A stretch of 6,651 nt of DNA from an uncultured archaeon (GCA_902385025.1 CABMDX010000088.1:1-6651), one strand, 5' to 3'; positions 1-6,038 are shown, counted from the stretch's first letter. A program made the numbers and translations. Notes: generated from the sequence alone by a model not told the origin.

Positions 1-1
1 A

Positions 2-595
2 AAAGCCTTCAACGATTTAAAAGGTGAGTTTGTCAGAGGCGATCAATACATATTCGCCTACGACTTCAATGGCACACTTCTCGCTCATCCCTATCTGCAT
101 AGCCTAATTGGCAGAGATAACCGGGATCTGGTTGATCCCAACGGTGTGCATTACATAAGAAATCTGATGAAGGTGGCAAAGCTTGGCCAGGGCTTTGCCT
201 ATAGCGTCTATCCCAATCCGAGCAAGGCTAACCAGACTGAACTCAAGCTTGTCTATGTGCTCAAGGTTGATGATAACCTATGGATAGGATCGGGCATATA
301 CCTTCCCGGACAGGCTCCACTCTTCAGCTTTGAGAATCAGCGCAGGCTGAATATGTTTGTGGACGATGCCAGGAACTATGCTCTGAAAAATGGCAGGGAC
401 ACGGCCCTCCATGCGTTCAACGATCCCGGAAGTGAATTTGTCAGCGGCGATCTGTATATATTTGCATATGACTTCTCGGGAAATGTCCTTAGTCTGCCCT
501 TCCAGCCCATGCTGCTCGGCACAAATAGGCTGGATGCCATGGATCCAAATGGGGTCGCATTTGTCAGAGATAATCTCGAACTGGCCAGGAACTGA
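2..595 (+). CDS. Cache repeat protein, upstream fragment (5' partial)
   Basis: This is the open frame from the left edge to the internal TGA. It holds the last two thirds of Cache unit 1 (from the AFNDLKGEFVRGD strand to the WIGSGIY end at 301) and about three quarters of unit 2. A GTG at 146 could be read as a start, but it lies in the middle of the DPNGV loop of unit 1 and homologous sequence continues upstream of it, so it is not the real start. The fragment stops after the helix ending LARN, inside the unit 2 fold, so a product ending here would lack the last strands of that domain and probably fold poorly at its C-terminus. Confidence 0.7.
   Translation, partial: KAFNDLKGEFVRGDQYIFAYDFNGTLLAHPYLHSLIGRDNRDLVDPNGVHYIRNLMKVAKLGQGFAYSVYPNPSKANQTELKLVYVLKVDDNLWIGSGIYLPGQAPLFSFENQRRLNMFVDDARNYALKNGRDTALHAFNDPGSEFVSGDLYIFAYDFSGNVLSLPFQPMLLGTNRLDAMDPNGVAFVRDNLELARN
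593..595 (+). other. In-frame TGA interrupting the Cache gene
   Basis: The TGA lies in the motif A-R-N-stop-S-G. The aligned motif is A-I-N-G-S-G in unit 3 (glycine codon GGC at 1013-1015) and A-K-L-G-Q-G in unit 1 (GGC at 185-187). A GGA to TGA change, one G to T substitution, explains it. Both the methyltransferase and the S-layer gene, and the end of this same gene, terminate with TGA, so TGA is not reassigned to an amino acid in this genome. Confidence 0.85.
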
Positions 596-637
596 TCTGG
601 ACAGACCTACTACCTATATCCCAATTCAAAAGAAAAT

Positions 638-1135
638 ATGAGCGAGGAACTGAAAATGAGCTACACCGCTATGGTGGACGATAGCTGGTGGCTAGGAGCA
701 GGGATATACGGCAACTCTTCAACCGCCCGGAATTTATCGGCCATGAAGCCTGCCAACAGGGAAGAGCTGAAGACGTTTGTGGAGGAGGCCCATAGCCATG
801 CGCTGGTAACAAGCAAAAACAGGGTCCCAAAGGAGTTCATGGACCTCAATAGTAGCTGGGTAAGGGGAGATGTCTACATCTTTGCTCAAGATTTCAATGG
901 ATCTTCTCTATGTCTGCCCTACATGCCCAAAGAAGTGGGGACCTACCGTTTGGATATTCAGAACGATCAGGGCATTTACATCAACAGGGAGATGCGTGCC
1001 ATAGCCATCAATGGCAGCGGCTTTTATGAGTACAGATGGAGAAATCCAATAAGCAATCTGAATGAGTCCAAGGTGAGCTATGTATCAAAGGTAGACGATA
1101 CCTGGTGGCTGGGCGCTGGGATTTACGAGACATGA
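638..1135 (+). CDS. Cache repeat protein, downstream fragment
   Basis: This is the open frame after the internal TGA, from the first in-frame ATG. It encodes the last two strands of Cache unit 2 (ending WWLGAGIY at 709) and all of unit 3 (710-1126, ending WWLGAGIY before a short ET tail). The residues between the TGA and this ATG (SGQTYYLYPNSKEN) are clearly homologous to unit 1, so coding sequence starts before the ATG. The ATG lies inside a domain and is preceded by A-rich sequence without a GGAGG-like site. An independent start here is therefore unlikely, and the fragment is best read as the 3' part of the interrupted gene. Unit 3 is the most divergent: its loop reads NDQG instead of DPNG. 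Confidence 0.6.
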   Translation: MSEELKMSYTAMVDDSWWLGAGIYGNSSTARNLSAMKPANREELKTFVEEAHSHALVTSKNRVPKEFMDLNSSWVRGDVYIFAQDFNGSSLCLPYMPKEVGTYRLDIQNDQGIYINREMRAIAINGSGFYEYRWRNPISNLNESKVSYVSKVDDTWWLGAGIYET

Positions 1136-1147
1136 GAATCTTCGCCT

Positions 1148-1157
1148 TTTTATATAT
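1148..1157 (+). promoter_or_regulatory. TATA-like A/T tract just after the Cache gene
   Basis: The tract TTTTATATAT begins 13 bases after the Cache stop codon. It resembles an archaeal TATA box, but no credible gene follows at the expected distance. With the T-run before it and TTTTG after it, the tract could equally be the T-rich terminator of the Cache transcript. The rest of 1136-1415 holds no supported gene. Confidence 0.25.
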
Positions 1158-1315
1158 TTTGTCATCTGCGGCCTGGATGCTCGGGAGATTATCCGGGCCT
1201 CGATGATCCTTTTTGAATCGACATTTTTGGCGAAAACTGCCAGGACGCAGGCCAGAGATCTGCTCGGATGCTGCAATTGCGCTCAGACATCACAGCGCCT
1301 TCCTCAGCCTGCTGC

Positions 1316-1345
1316 ATAATAATAGCTAGGCCATTGAGGTCAATG
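1316..1345 (+). promoter_or_regulatory. Possible methyltransferase promoter with palindrome
   Basis: A TATA-like ATAATAATA at 1316-1324 lies about 100 bases before the methyltransferase start. It is followed by the perfect inverted repeat CATTGA-GG-TCAATG at 1332-1345. A palindrome just downstream of a TATA box is a usual place for an archaeal repressor operator. The TATA match is weak, so this is a candidate only. Confidence 0.25.
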
Positions 1346-1413
1346 AGGCACGGTCTATGATAGATTTTGAATAGAGGTAGAGAGAACTTAATCTATTGTT
1401 AAAATGAGAGGCT

Positions 1414-1420
1414 AGGTGAT
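1414..1420 (+). promoter_or_regulatory. Ribosome binding site deciding the methyltransferase start
   Basis: AGGTGAT matches the archaeal anti-Shine-Dalgarno 16S tail (complement of ATCACCT) and ends four bases before ATG 1425. It overlaps the alternative GTG 1416 and ATG 1419, arguing against these. A weaker GAGAGG at 1406-1411 could serve ATG 1419. Confidence 0.6.
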
Positions 1421-1424
1421 GGAA

Positions 1425-2240
1425 ATGTCAGATAAGCACAGATGGAATCCGGAGGACTATGAGCGAAATTCGTCCGCCCAGGAAAAGTGGGCCGATGCCC
1501 TGATCTTTGGGCTTGTGCTCGATGGAACGGAACATATTCTGGATATCGGCTGCGGGGACGGAAGGATCACTGCAAAGATTGCAGCGCGCGTTCCCCAGGG
1601 CCAGGTACTTGGCATAGACAGCTCTCAGGACATGATCGACTTCGCTAGAGCAAGATTTCCACCATCTAAAAATGCCAATCTCAAATTCGAACTGGGGGAT
1701 GCCTTGCGCCTGGACTTCGATCAGGAGTTCGATATGGTGACGTCATTTGCCTGCTTGCACTGGATCAGAGATCATCTAACAGTTCTCAGGGGTGTCCGGC
1801 GCAGCCTCAGACCTGGTGGGAAGTTGCTCTTTCAATGCGGCGGCAGGGGTAATGCAGGAGACCTCATGTCCCTAACCGAGCATCTGATTCGGGAGGGCAA
1901 ATGGTCCAGATACTTCCAGGGCTTCAGATTTCCCTATTGCTTCTACGGTCCCGAGGAATATCATGCCTGGCTGGAGCAGGCAGGCCTGGAAGAGATTCGA
2001 GTGGAGCTCATTCCAAAAGAGATGGTCCAGCAGGGAAAGACCGGGCTTGAGGGATGGATACGCACGACTTGGCATCCCGTCTTGGAGCGCATTCCAGAGG
2101 ATCTAAAAAAGCAATTTTTGAGCGAGATGGCTGATAGGTACCTGGAGCTCTTTCCCCTAGAGGATGGTCTGGCCAAAGTCAAGATGATGCGGTTGCAGGT
2201 TGAGGCTATAGTCCAGTCAGAAAAGCAATTAGAGACTTGA
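1425..2240 (+). CDS. Class I SAM-dependent methyltransferase
   Basis: This is a 271-residue Rossmann-fold methyltransferase, of full family length and with no signal peptide or membrane segment, so cytoplasmic. The SAM-binding motif I is ILDIGCGDG at residues 38-46. The acidic residue ending strand 2 lies in GID at 63-65, motif II-like GDA is at 91-93, the motif IV region FDMVTSFACLHW is at 102-113, and RPGG follows at 129-132. The N-terminal WNPEDYERNSSAQ and the GGRGNA after strand 5 (139-144) are typical of a trans-aconitate methyltransferase/BioC-like small-molecule subgroup common in Methanosarcinales. The roughly 120 residues after the core form an extra cap likely to shape the substrate pocket. 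The substrate cannot be told from sequence, and Tam function should not be assumed. Start ATG 1425 is chosen for its Shine-Dalgarno spacing; GTG 1416 would add three residues. The gene stands alone and converges on the S-layer gene. Confidence 0.85.
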   Translation: MSDKHRWNPEDYERNSSAQEKWADALIFGLVLDGTEHILDIGCGDGRITAKIAARVPQGQVLGIDSSQDMIDFARARFPPSKNANLKFELGDALRLDFDQEFDMVTSFACLHWIRDHLTVLRGVRRSLRPGGKLLFQCGGRGNAGDLMSLTEHLIREGKWSRYFQGFRFPYCFYGPEEYHAWLEQAGLEEIRVELIPKEMVQQGKTGLEGWIRTTWHPVLERIPEDLKKQFLSEMADRYLELFPLEDGLAKVKMMRLQVEAIVQSEKQLET

Positions 2241-2362
2241 TACTCTATATTTTGTCCCTAGCACAGATGGTACTTCTCATGATTGGTTCTTGATCAATAG
2301 GCAGGAGGGTTGATGAGCATGAACGAATGAGATGCAGTCTGTTTTATAGCTATGCCATACGC

Positions 2363-2371
2363 AAATATATA
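2363..2371. promoter_or_regulatory. TATA-like sequence in the convergent spacer
   Basis: AAATATATA in the 235-base spacer between the two convergent genes resembles a TATA box on either strand. No gene follows it in either direction, so it may be chance A/T richness or the promoter of a small or antisense RNA. Confidence 0.15.
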
Positions 2372-2431
2372 GAATATTCACACCGCTAATCATTTCCATT
2401 ATCGCATGCCTGAGTGAAGCAAAAAGCTGTT

Positions 2432-2446
2432 AAGAAAATCTTTCTT
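2432..2446. terminator. Small A/T hairpin between convergent genes
   Basis: AAGAAA-ATC-TTTCTT forms a perfect 6-bp inverted repeat. Each strand reads T-rich on one arm (TTTCTT, followed by T on the plus strand). It could help end transcription from either side, behind the stronger S-layer terminator. It is A/T-only, so weak. Confidence 0.25.
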
Positions 2447-2450
2447 TAGT

Positions 2451-2484
2451 CTATAAAAAGGAAAAGGGGCGAAGATCATCGCCC
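2451..2484 (-). terminator. Terminator of the S-layer gene overlapping its stop codon
   Basis: Read on the minus strand, GGGCGA (2484-2479) pairs with TCGCCC (2472-2467) around a 6-base loop that contains the TGA stop (2478-2476). It is followed by CTTTTCCTTTTTAT. A G/C stem followed by a T-rich tract looks like an intrinsic terminator. In archaea the T-rich tract is the essential part. Confidence 0.6.
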
Positions 2485-5400
2485 TTGTAGCCGCTTTCTG
2501 AGTGTTTCCAGCTCTCCGGTCGTGTAAAGATAGTATCCTCCTCCGATGGCGATGAGCAGGACGATGATCAGGGCAATCAGCCAGTTGCTGTTTTGCGCCT
2601 TGCCCACATCAACTATCTTGCTCTGTTCATCTATACTGAACTTTGTCTGTCCCGGATCCTTCGGCTTGTAGCTGAAGCTTGCCGTCGCATTTTCTTCCGC
2701 CTTGGCGGTCACATTCTTGCTGTCCACGACGGTGTCGTTCACCAGCAGGTCCAGCATACGAGTGTCGCTCGCTTTGCCGGTATTCTGCACAGCCGCTGTG
2801 ATCTTTATTTCCTGGCCTACACTCGCTTTATCGGGTGCCGTCAGGCCGACTACCTTCAGCGAAGAAACCACAGAAAGATCCTTGGTTGTGGAATCGAAGC
2901 CTTGCTTCTCCGCCTTCAGGATGTGCTTTCCGGTCTCATTCGCAGAATAGGTAAGCGTTCCCTGGGCGCTCGTCTCTCCAATGCTCTGATCATCCAGGGA
3001 TATGCCTGCTCCATCAACGGGTGTCTGGTTGATGCCCTCCAGCACGGTGATCACAAAGGTCTCTCCCTTGGCCACCTCAGAAGGCGCATTGATGGATAGC
3101 TTATTCGCAAGCGTTGCATTTGCTTCCTGGGATGCTGCCAGAGCAGAGGCTTCTTCTGCTGTTCTTACCACCAGATCAGCCTTGGCATCGTTATAGCCGC
3201 TCTTCTTGGCCGTCATCGGATAAGTGCCGATCTTCGTTGGTGTGTAGGTGAACAATCCTGTGGCATCGGTGGGCCCAATGCTGCTGCCGTTCAAATAGAT
3301 CTGTGCTCCACTGATAGCCTCAACACCAGACTTAACACTGATCTCTATTGGATTATCGACCACTGCTGCCGGGACGTTCAGGTTCATATCCTTTCCAAGG
3401 CCCGCCTTATGAGCAATGGGCGCTGTGAGCCTCTTGGAACTGTCTGCGACCTGGAACTTCAGATTATCCATGATCTCAACGGTCTTATCCCTGGAAAGGC
3501 TGATGGTACCGTCGTTGCGCATGGTTATGCCGTCAGTTCCAAGCGTCTCAACCTTCATCTTGCCATGAATCTCTCCTTCCTCTACAGATTCAGGGCTGTC
3601 TGATACCTGGAAGAGACCGTCCACGGTGGCGAGGTCCGCCTCAGTGCTCTTGAAGACGCTTTGGATATGCGCCACGATAATCGGGACATCCTTTTCACCG
3701 CTCATATCCACTTTGTACATGTAATTTGATGCCCGGTCCTCTGGATCTGAAGAAGGTGTGACGACCTTGCTGTCTACCTCATCTCCGTCTTTAGCCAGAG
3801 ATAGATAGACCTTATTTCCGTTGAGGTCCACCTGCTTGATACGCAGCTCATAGCCTTCCTGCAGGGATAGAACAGACCCGCTGGCTATGGTCTCGCTGTC
3901 ATCGCTGTCCAGCAATACCTTCCTAAGCTGCCCTTCATTGATGGGGCTGGCCTCATCTGTGAATCCGGTCGCATTGTTATAGCCCGCAAAGTATTTGTCA
4001 GCCATAAATCCAATGACATCATACTTGCACAAAAACTCATACTGGAACTTGACCGGCTGTGGGCTGGTCTTGTAAATCAGATCCTTCTCTTCTATCTTAG
4101 AGCCGCCTGTGATCTTTGCTTCGAGGCTCTCGGTCCCTACATCATCGTCGATATCGTAATAGAAGCCTTCGAAGTTGTAAGGCGTCCAGGTAAAATCACT
4201 GGTATTCGAGGGATTGATTACAGTGCCCCGCACATCTTGCGGTCCGCTTCTGTCTACTACAGGAGCAAAGCGGAGCGTATCGGAGTCTGCAACTTGGAAT
4301 CCCACCTCTCCGAAGATCTTGGTTGTGCTTCCTTTTCTAAGGCTGAAGGAGTCCTCATTATCCATTTCAACTCCGACATCGGATACGGATGTTACCTTCA
4401 TCTTTTCGTACTTATCTCCGTCCTCCACTGAGGCGTAGGTATCAGATATTTGGAAGAGACCATCAATTGTCACCAGGGCAGATTCGGTGCTGGTGAAGAC
4501 ATTGGATATGTGAGCCAGGACTATTGGAGTGTCTTCTCCGCTTATTTCCACCTTGTACTGGTAGGTCGCGCTCTTGAGGTTTTCAGGCGAGATCACCTTG
4601 CTGTCAACCTCTTCGCCATCCTTGGCCAGGGATAGATATACCTTATTTCCATTGATGTCGATCTGCTTGATGCGCAGCTCGTATCCCTCTTCAAGAGGTA
4701 GAACCGAGCCAGTTGTTATGGTGCTCTCATCATCTGTGTCGATGAGCACCTGCCTTAGCTGGCCGTCATTTATCAGGCTTCTGTCCTTGTCGAAGATTTC
4801 ATTGGACTTGTAGCCCGCGAAGTACTTTTCCGCCATGAAGCCTATAACCTGGTAACTTCCCCAGTTGCTATATTCAAAATCCGTATCCTGTGCAGTTGTA
4901 CTGTAAGTCAGATCACCGGCGCCGATGGATTTTCCGCCATTTCTGAGCTTCACGGTCAATTTCTCTGTGCCAACGTCGTTCTTCAAATCATAGAAGAACC
5001 CGGCAAAGCTTTGGGGAGTCCATGTATATTCAAGCGGGCTTATACCCTCTCTCCAAATCCTATCAGTGCTAGGTGCAGTCTCTTCAGAAGCGGGCGAGGA
5101 GGGCTCCTCGTTTGAGCTTTCTTCCGTGGTTTCTACGGCATTTTCGGATTCATTAGTCGCGTTGCTCGAAACAACAGATCCCAGCGTCACGTTCTCAGGA
5201 GGTGTCACATCTGTTGCTGTGACGGCCGTCTCATTGGAGCTGGAGCTTGCAGCAGCCTCAGATGCAGTTGTCGTCACTGCGTTAGATGCTGTCTCAGATG
5301 TCTTTGAGGTCTCTGATGCGGGTGCGATATCAACTGTCGAGGTCTGAGTCGATGTCTCCTGGCCTGTAGTTATTGTCTGGCTTTCCTGAGGCTTCTCATC

Positions 5401-5844
5401 GGCAGTTGTCTGTGCCGTGGTGGTAGATTCGGTCTTTGCCGCGTCAGTTGTAGATGTGTCTGTAGCCGGCGTACTTGTTGTTGTTTCAGTTGAAGATGCT
5501 GCAGCCTTGGATGTCTCTGCCGGCTGGCTCACAGATGCTGATGCAGCAGGAGTCGTCTCGCTCGCTGCGGCCACGGATTTGGCAGAACTGCTCGATTTTG
5601 TGAGCGGTTTGAGTCCACTGTTGCGCTTCATGAGCTTCTCTGCCGATATCGTCTCTCCCTGCCCGCTGCTTTGAGAAAGCATGCTCTGGCTGATGGTTGA
5701 TGACGTCCCTCCCGCGGCATTTTCACTTGACCCCGAACCCGTACCGGTTGCGGTCTGAGGGGTTTGAGCCAATGCATTTATTGGCAGAGCTGCAGCTAAA
5801 ACTACGAGAAGCAGACAGACTCCACCCACCCTGACGTAATCCAT
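2476..5844 (-). CDS. S-layer family surface protein with two tandem S-layer domains and C-terminal membrane anchor
   Basis: This 1122-residue protein has a signal peptide at residues 1-26 (hydrophobic core LLLVVLAAAL, likely cut after ALA). A Ser/Thr/Ala-rich low-complexity segment follows (about 28-262) with several N-x-S/T sequons, probably glycosylated. Two homologous S-layer (DUF1608/PF07752-type) domains lie at about 270-529 and 548-810, offset by 278 residues. They share VIGFMA-x-KYFAGY, EGYELRIKQ, NGNKVYLSLAKDG and GLFQ-x-SD. Three beta-rich modules follow: Ig-like at about 820-895 and 915-992, and CARDB-like at 995-1080. The membrane helix is at 1088-1107 with a short basic tail (RKR) at the cytoplasmic end. 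This fits a structural envelope protein anchored by its C-terminus, as known for Methanosarcina S-layer proteins. Unusual points are the long Ser/Thr-rich segment before the domains and the long stalk. There is one cysteine outside the signal peptide (residue 606). ATG 5844-5842 has GGAGGAG four bases upstream. It is unclear whether this is the main lattice protein or an accessory one. Confidence 0.9.
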   Translation of the reverse strand: MDYVRVGGVCLLLVVLAAALPINALAQTPQTATGTGSGSSENAAGGTSSTISQSMLSQSSGQGETISAEKLMKRNSGLKPLTKSSSSAKSVAAASETTPAASASVSQPAETSKAAASSTETTTSTPATDTSTTDAAKTESTTTAQTTADEKPQESQTITTGQETSTQTSTVDIAPASETSKTSETASNAVTTTASEAAASSSSNETAVTATDVTPPENVTLGSVVSSNATNESENAVETTEESSNEEPSSPASEETAPSTDRIWREGISPLEYTWTPQSFAGFFYDLKNDVGTEKLTVKLRNGGKSIGAGDLTYSTTAQDTDFEYSNWGSYQVIGFMAEKYFAGYKSNEIFDKDRSLINDGQLRQVLIDTDDESTITTGSVLPLEEGYELRIKQIDINGNKVYLSLAKDGEEVDSKVISPENLKSATYQYKVEISGEDTPIVLAHISNVFTSTESALVTIDGLFQISDTYASVEDGDKYEKMKVTSVSDVGVEMDNEDSFSLRKGSTTKIFGEVGFQVADSDTLRFAPVVDRSGPQDVRGTVINPSNTSDFTWTPYNFEGFYYDIDDDVGTESLEAKITGGSKIEEKDLIYKTSPQPVKFQYEFLCKYDVIGFMADKYFAGYNNATGFTDEASPINEGQLRKVLLDSDDSETIASGSVLSLQEGYELRIKQVDLNGNKVYLSLAKDGDEVDSKVVTPSSDPEDRASNYMYKVDMSGEKDVPIIVAHIQSVFKSTEADLATVDGLFQVSDSPESVEEGEIHGKMKVETLGTDGITMRNDGTISLSRDKTVEIMDNLKFQVADSSKRLTAPIAHKAGLGKDMNLNVPAAVVDNPIEISVKSGVEAISGAQIYLNGSSIGPTDATGLFTYTPTKIGTYPMTAKKSGYNDAKADLVVRTAEEASALAASQEANATLANKLSINAPSEVAKGETFVITVLEGINQTPVDGAGISLDDQSIGETSAQGTLTYSANETGKHILKAEKQGFDSTTKDLSVVSSLKVVGLTAPDKASVGQEIKITAAVQNTGKASDTRMLDLLVNDTVVDSKNVTAKAEENATASFSYKPKDPGQTKFSIDEQSKIVDVGKAQNSNWLIALIIVLLIAIGGGYYLYTTGELETLRKRLQGR
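3415..4203 (-). repeat. S-layer domain, second copy
   Basis: Residues about 548-810 begin DFTWTP and end near LTAPI. Landmarks are DVGTESL, YDVIGFMADKYFAGY, EGYELRIKQVDLNGNK, AHIQSVF and GLFQVSD. The block around 3795-3848 is close at DNA level to 4629-4682 of the first copy. It carries the only non-signal cysteine of the protein. Confidence 0.85.
4258..5037 (-). repeat. S-layer domain, first copy
   Basis: Residues about 270-529 begin EYTWTP and end near LRFAPV. Landmarks are DVGTEKL, YQVIGFMAEKYFAGY, EGYELRIKQIDINGNK, AHISNVF and GLFQISD. It aligns with the second copy without large gaps at an offset of 278 residues (834 bases). Confidence 0.85.
5059..5766 (-). repeat. Low-complexity Ser/Thr/Ala coding segment of the S-layer protein
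   Basis: About 235 residues dominated by S, T, A and E, without a fold-like hydrophobic pattern, lie between the signal peptide and the first S-layer domain. It has N-x-S/T sequons near its end (NET, NVT, NAT, NES). Long open frames on the opposite strand here are by-products of this composition. Confidence 0.8.
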
Positions 5845-5848
5845 AGAA

Positions 5849-5855
5849 CTCCTCC
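5849..5855 (-). promoter_or_regulatory. Ribosome binding site of the S-layer gene
   Basis: On the minus strand GGAGGAG lies four bases before the ATG. It is a strong match to the archaeal 16S tail and fixes this start, giving a complete signal peptide. Confidence 0.75.
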
Positions 5856-5877
5856 AATATCCGACCTTATAAGTTAT

Positions 5878-5919
5878 CTGATCATTTTATCATTATTTTT
5901 ATCTTTCGTTGTTGATCAG
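5878..5919. promoter_or_regulatory. Inverted CTGATCA pair flanking an A/T-rich promoter-like stretch
   Basis: CTGATCA at 5878-5884 and TGATCAG at 5913-5919 form a 7-bp inverted repeat around 28 A/T-rich bases, 34 bases before the S-layer start. The minus strand between them (ATAAAAATAATGATAAAATG) could hold the S-layer TATA box, giving a short leader. The repeat could be an operator. Confidence 0.35.
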
Positions 5920-5987
5920 TTTTTATTCCCATTTTGCCCTAGACAGGCTTATTCGTGCTAGCGTGCAATGCAAGGATGTACTTTACG

Positions 5988-5995
5988 TTTATAAA
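5988..5995 (-). promoter_or_regulatory. Alternative TATA box for the S-layer gene
   Basis: TTTATAAA is close to the archaeal box A consensus and is self-complementary. On the minus strand it is preceded by CAAA, resembling a BRE. Initiation about 25 bases downstream would give an S-layer leader of about 120 nucleotides. It competes with the nearer A/T stretch at 5885-5912. Confidence 0.35.
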
Positions 5996-6017
5996 TTTGA
6001 TTATAATCGGAGATGAT

Positions 6018-6038
6018 TTGCAGCTCATCGATCTGCAA
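6018..6038. promoter_or_regulatory. Inverted repeat TTGCAG-N9-CTGCAA
   Basis: This is a perfect 6-bp inverted repeat with a 9-base spacer in the divergent intergenic region. It could be a regulator site upstream of the S-layer TATA box at 5988 or, if transcribed, a small stem-loop. Confidence 0.35.

Larger units (their letters stand above)
2..1126 (+). repeat. Three tandem Cache units (protein-level repeats of about 136-139 residues)
   Basis: Unit 1 (partial) covers 2-301, unit 2 covers 302-709 and unit 3 covers 710-1126. Units 1 and 2 share FND, EFV, GD, YIFAYDF and DPNGV in register. Unit 3 shares VRGD, YIFA, DFNG and GAGIY. DNA similarity is moderate only, so the duplications are old or have been diversified. 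Confidence 0.8.
2..1135 (+). pseudogene. Tandem single-Cache repeat protein gene, 5' truncated and interrupted by one in-frame TGA
   Basis: Frame 2 is open from the window edge to TGA 1133-1135 except for one TGA at 593-595. The two halves are in the same frame and together encode at least three homologous units ending at about 301, 709 and 1126, spaced 408 and 417 bases. Each unit has the pattern GD-x-YIFA-x-DF-x-G, then a D/N-rich loop (DPNG in units 1 and 2, NDQG in unit 3), an Arg-containing helix, an aromatic strand ending in Pro, and a W-x-G-x-GIY end. This is the layout of single Cache domains, which bind small ligands outside the membrane in archaeal and bacterial sensors. No transmembrane, kinase or methyl-accepting segment is present in the visible part; the N-terminus (signal or anchor) is outside the window. 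The ending just after GIY suggests a Cache-only protein. The open frame after the stop, with no second lesion, means a very recent mutation, a sequence error or readthrough. Ligand unknown. Confidence 0.8.

Noticed and set aside
593..595. TGA as selenocysteine or as a reassigned glycine codon
   Set aside because: Selenocysteine use is known in Methanococcales-type methanogens, not in Methanosarcinia, and the aligned residue is glycine, not cysteine. The other genes here end in TGA, which rules out general reassignment.
1085..1276. A 63-codon minus-strand frame overlapping the end of the Cache gene
   Set aside because: It overlaps clear Cache coding sequence on the other strand, has no ribosome binding site and no protein-like features.
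1203..1319. A 38-codon plus-strand frame between the Cache and methyltransferase genes, with Cys residues (LLGCCNC) and a TATA-like tract at 1148
   Set aside because: No ribosome binding site before its ATG, no recognised family and too short to judge by composition. Could be a small protein or a relic, but it cannot be supported.
2303..2386. GGAGGG followed by a five-codon frame (ATG 2313) whose TGA overlaps the ATG of an 18-codon frame (2327-2383)
   Set aside because: The arrangement resembles translational coupling, but both frames are tiny, have no recognised content and lie in a convergent spacer. Most likely chance.
2593..3099. A 168-codon plus-strand frame opposite the 3' part of the S-layer gene, plus several shorter ones up to 5674
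   Set aside because: All lie antisense to a well-supported gene with clear domains. Those in 5066-5674 simply reflect the Ser/Thr-rich composition of the opposite strand.
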